DNA of 64,000 nt from Tepidicella baoligensis (lineage in GTDB: Bacteria; Pseudomonadota; Gammaproteobacteria; Burkholderiales; Burkholderiaceae_C), in NCBI RefSeq assembly GCF_013432195.1, contig NZ_JACCDB010000004.1, positions 38,818 to 102,817 of the forward strand. The letters are read 5' to 3'. The position numbers were made by a program, and so were the translations under genes. Below are positions 62,306-64,000 of this stretch, piece by piece. Each line of letters begins with the position of its first letter. Within the stretch, counting starts at the first letter, position 1. Under the pieces are notes generated by a model. The model did no database searches, was not told the origin of the DNA, and saw only the letters and a list, made by a program, of their open reading frames with translations.

Positions 62306-63943
62306 TCACAGCCCCGGGAGCCGGTAATCGGCCAGCTGCTCACGCAGCTTGACCTTCTGCATCTTGCCGGTGGCGCCCAGCGGAATGGATTCCACGAACA
62401 CCACGTCATCTGGAATCTGCCACTTGGCGATCTTGCCTTCATAGAAAGCCAGCAATTCCTCGCGGGTCACCTCCTGGCCGGGTTTCTTGACCACGACCAC
62501 GATGGGGCGTTCATCCCACTTGGGGTGCTTCACCCCAATACAGGCCGCCATCAACACGGCGGGATGCGCCATGGCGATGTTCTCCACGTCGATGGAACTG
62601 ATCCACTCCCCACCGGACTTGATCACGTCCTTGCTGCGGTCGGTGATCTGCATGAAACCGTCGGCGTCGATGGTGGCCACATCGCCGGTGGGGAACCAGC
62701 CGTCCACCAGCGGAGGCGGGCCCTCGCCCTTGTAGTAGTCGCGGATGACCCAGGGGCCCTTGACCAGCAGATCGCCCGAGGTCTTGCCGTCCCAGGGCAG
62801 TTCCCGCCCGTCGGGGCCCACCACCTTCATGTCGATGCCAAAGATCGCGCGCCCCTGCTTGAGGCGAATCTTCATCTGCTCGTCTTCCGGCAGCAGCAAG
62901 TGCTTGTTCTTCAGCGTGCACAGCGTGCCCAGCGGGCTCATCTCGGTCATGCCCCAGGCATGCAGGACCTCCACGTCGTACTCTTCCCGGAAGGCCTTGA
63001 TCATGGCGGGGGGGCAGGCCGAGCCGCCGATCACGGTGCGCGTCAGGTGCGGCAGCTTCAGGCCATTCTGCGCCATGTGGGTGAGCAGCATCTGCCACAC
63101 CGTGGGCACGCCGGCCGCGAAGGTCACACGCTCGCCATCCAGCAACTCGTAGATAGACTTCCCGTCCATGGCCGGGCCGGGGAACACCAGCTTGCAGCCG
63201 ACCGCGCAGGCCGAGTAAGGCAGGCCCCAGGCGTTGACGTGGAACATGGGCACCACGGGCAGCACGCTGTCGCGGGCGCTCAGGCACATCACGTCGGGCA
63301 ACGCAGCGGCATAAGCGTGCAAGATGGTGGACTTGTGGCTGTACAGCACCGCCTTGGGGTTGCCGGTGGTGCCACTGGTGTAGCACATGCTGGAGGCGGT
63401 CTGGTCGTCGAACCGGGGCCAAGTGTAGGTGGTGGGCTGCCCGGCGATCAACGTTTCGTAGCTCACCAGGTTGGGTATGGCAGCACCTTCGGTCACCTTG
63501 GCCAGATGGGCGTCATCGCACAGCGCCACCCAATGCTTCACAGCGGGACAGCGGCCCTGAATGGCCTTGATGATGGGCCAAAAGGTCACATCGAAAAACA
63601 GCGCCTGGTCCTCGGCATGGTTGACGATCCAGGCGATCTGGTCCGGAATCAGGCGCGGATTGATCGTGTGCAACACCCGCCCGGAGCCGCTCACACCGAA
63701 ATACATCTCGAAATGGCGATAGCCGTTCCAGGCCAAAGAGGCCACACGGTCGCCTTGGGCCAGACCCATGGCGTCCAGAGCGCCGGCCAACTGGCGCGCG
63801 CGGCCAGCCGCCTCCCGGTAGGTGGTGCGGTGGATGTCGCCCTCCACGCGCCGCGAAACGATCTCCACATCCCCGTGATGACGGGCAGCGTGTTCGATCA
63901 GGTCTGAAATCAGCAAGGGTTGGTCTTGCATCAAGCCTAGCAT
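62306..63943 (-). CDS. AMP-dependent fatty-acid-type acyl-CoA ligase
   Basis: A 545-residue ANL ligase of the medium/long-chain or 3-methylmercaptopropionate ligase type. P-loop [22 protein letters not shown], then [49 protein letters not shown] and the catalytic lysine in [16 protein letters not shown]. It activates the acid imported by the second Liv system or a fatty acid for the acyl-CoA enzymes downstream. ATG at 63943 ([13 protein letters not shown]) is chosen because GGAG lies 6 bases upstream. An earlier GTG at 63967 adds residues not seen in the family. The last 57 bases of the window to its right hold no gene I can support. Confidence 0.92.
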   Translation of the reverse strand: MLGLMQDQPLLISDLIEHAARHHGDVEIVSRRVEGDIHRTTYREAAGRARQLAGALDAMGLAQGDRVASLAWNGYRHFEMYFGVSGSGRVLHTINPRLIPDQIAWIVNHAEDQALFFDVTFWPIIKAIQGRCPAVKHWVALCDDAHLAKVTEGAAIPNLVSYETLIAGQPTTYTWPRFDDQTASSMCYTSGTTGNPKAVLYSHKSTILHAYAAALPDVMCLSARDSVLPVVPMFHVNAWGLPYSACAVGCKLVFPGPAMDGKSIYELLDGERVTFAAGVPTVWQMLLTHMAQNGLKLPHLTRTVIGGSACPPAMIKAFREEYDVEVLHAWGMTEMSPLGTLCTLKNKHLLLPEDEQMKIRLKQGRAIFGIDMKVVGPDGRELPWDGKTSGDLLVKGPWVIRDYYKGEGPPPLVDGWFPTGDVATIDADGFMQITDRSKDVIKSGGEWISSIDVENIAMAHPAVLMAACIGVKHPKWDERPIVVVVKKPGQEVTREELLAFYEGKIAKWQIPDDVVFVESIPLGATGKMQKVKLREQLADYRLPGL

Positions 63944-64000
63944 TTGCATCTCCATTGGTGTCTGCACATAAAACCAGTCAAACTATCTAGCGTTCCGGCT

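Overview
The window looks like chromosome from a high-GC betaproteobacterium of the order Burkholderiales, most likely a Comamonadaceae-type organism. This rests on gene content and style: several acyl-CoA and aromatic-acid catabolic blocks, each with its own branched-chain-amino-acid-type (Liv) ABC importer, the grpE-dnaK-dnaJ order, a Bug/TctC-type binding protein, and protein sequences typical of that group. The genus is not proven. I see no rRNA, tRNA, CRISPR array, insertion sequence, prophage gene or replication origin. No gap between genes exceeds about 260 bases.

Left block (1-9.6 kb, + strand): a 5'-truncated thiolase carrying a striking in-frame 120-bp tandem triplication, a short-chain 3-hydroxyacyl-CoA dehydrogenase, a hotdog thioesterase, a Liv importer (K, H, a fused permease-ATPase MG, F), an acyl-CoA dehydrogenase and a MarR regulator. 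Together they look like uptake of an organic acid plus beta-oxidation-like degradation of its CoA ester. A fumarylacetoacetate-hydrolase-family gene converges on the block.

Housekeeping block (10.5-15.8 kb): grpE, dnaK and dnaJ with sigma32-like promoter sequences and a hairpin between dnaK and dnaJ, followed 22 bp later by a metallo-beta-lactamase/beta-CASP RNA-processing protein. At 16-21 kb lies a yhiI-rbbA-yhhJ-type exporter operon with overlapping genes, then an outer-membrane phospholipase A.

Middle block (22-44 kb): an accessory set (MaoC hydratase, class II aldolase, acyl-CoA synthetase, orphan TctC), then mostly single genes: DUF2789, ybaK, gph, chrA, an IclR regulator divergent from pobA with three repeated half-sites between them, a short CoA-transferase, a YgiQ radical SAM protein, a chemoreceptor, an HSL-type hydrolase, an Fe-type alcohol dehydrogenase, a patatin, two tandem HDOD proteins and tex.

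Right block (43.7-64 kb, all - strand): a two-domain flavoprotein of the 2-aminobenzoyl-CoA monooxygenase/reductase or salicylyl-CoA 5-hydroxylase type with a RidA-family partner that lacks the catalytic arginine; a long acyl-CoA degradation run (fused hydratase/3-hydroxyacyl-CoA dehydrogenase, thiolase, two acyl-CoA dehydrogenases, two SDRs, PaaI-type thioesterase, zinc-free reductase); a complete second Liv importer; and an acyl-CoA ligase. In this second importer the Walker A lysine of LivF is arginine and the signature glycine of LivG is alanine, so one of the two composite ATP sites appears degenerate. Both Liv clusters have a perfect 9-bp hairpin just after livK, probably to raise binding-protein expression over the membrane components.
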